Of a stretch of DNA of 64,000 bases, positions 63,965 through 64,000 are shown piece by piece; within the stretch, counting starts at the first letter, position 1, and every line of letters starts with the position of its first letter. The stretch is from Rhizobiaceae bacterium. Its GTDB lineage: Bacteria > Pseudomonadota > Alphaproteobacteria > Rhizobiales > Rhizobiaceae. A model generated the notes under the pieces. The model was not told where the DNA came from and searched no databases. It worked only from the letters and a program-made list of their open reading frames with translations. Location of the stretch: contig JAHBYV010000018.1 in NCBI GenBank assembly GCA_019635795.1, forward strand, positions 1 through 64,000. Direction: 5' to 3'. The translations under genes and the position numbers were made by a program.

Positions 63965-64000
63965 TAAAGTCTGCAATATCAATGACTTAGTAGATATTTT

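Noticed and set aside
63800..63982. Minus-strand frame of 60 residues with WARRDSNPQPSGYEP
   Set aside because: This is the well-known spurious translation of the antisense strand of a tRNA gene; the tRNA-Ile2 at 63889-63964 explains it.

Overview
The window is chromosomal DNA from an alphaproteobacterium of the order Hyphomicrobiales, most likely Brucellaceae or a close relative (Brucella/Ochrobactrum/Pseudochrobactrum). Evidence: UvrB with a long N-terminal extension, an LpcC-type LPS core mannosyltransferase directly behind greA, an LsrB/VtlR regulator with an AbcR-type small RNA beside it, DUF3775 and extensin-like proteins, mntH behind Mur-like boxes, and a BP26-type SIMPL protein. No rRNA, CRISPR array, intact insertion sequence or prophage is visible. 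One tRNA gene, tRNA-Ile2(CAU), closes the window.

Layout. 1-4.9 kb: end of a Kazal-like gene, uvrB, a SemiSWEET transporter, a coiled-coil protein. 4.9-6.2 kb: about 1.3 kb without a credible gene, holding copy 1 of a dispersed repeat. 6.2-10.4 kb: enolase-superfamily enzyme, GMC oxidoreductase and MFS exporter. 10.6-17 kb: thioesterase, CorC-like membrane protein, LssY_C protein, two extensin-like proteins, DUF3775 protein and two small-molecule transporter-like proteins, then repeat copy 2. 17.4-28 kb: sugar dehydrogenase, greA-lpcC, Lrp, trxB-lsrB-abcR, msrP, an EF-G-like GTPase and aspartate aminotransferase. 28-31.7 kb: tandem EAL proteins, Ogt and a lytic transglycosylase lipoprotein. 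32-33.9 kb: a lone A+T-rich OLD-family nuclease, probably acquired. 33.9-51.4 kb: carB, mntH, carA, dnaG and rpoD, with an unusual acidic LEPR-type protein between dnaG and rpoD. 51.5-53.3 kb: TetR regulator with four operator-like palindromes, and HlyU. 53.4-61.7 kb: six genes for proline/glutamine/tyrosine-rich, probably disordered proteins, interrupted only by azoR and its LysR regulator. 61.9-64 kb: YcgN, a secreted protein, SIMPL protein and the tRNA.

Most of the window is core metabolism and information processing (nucleotide excision repair, transcription fidelity, thioredoxin system, carbamoyl-phosphate synthesis, primase, primary sigma factor). Regulation is readable at several places: a LysR-type inverted repeat centred about 55 bp before the likely abcR start, two Mur-like palindromes before mntH, four TGAAC-N3-GTTCA palindromes before tetR, and sigma70-like promoters with exact 17-bp spacing before four of the P/Q-rich genes.

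The most novel part is the P/Q/Y-rich gene family at 53.4-61.7 kb. Three members start with a common MPGF(D/E)D peptide, several have internal tandem repeats, and three to four share long, related 5' leaders and promoters, so they look like a co-regulated multigene family of unknown function. All assignments were made by reading the sequence; no database search was run.
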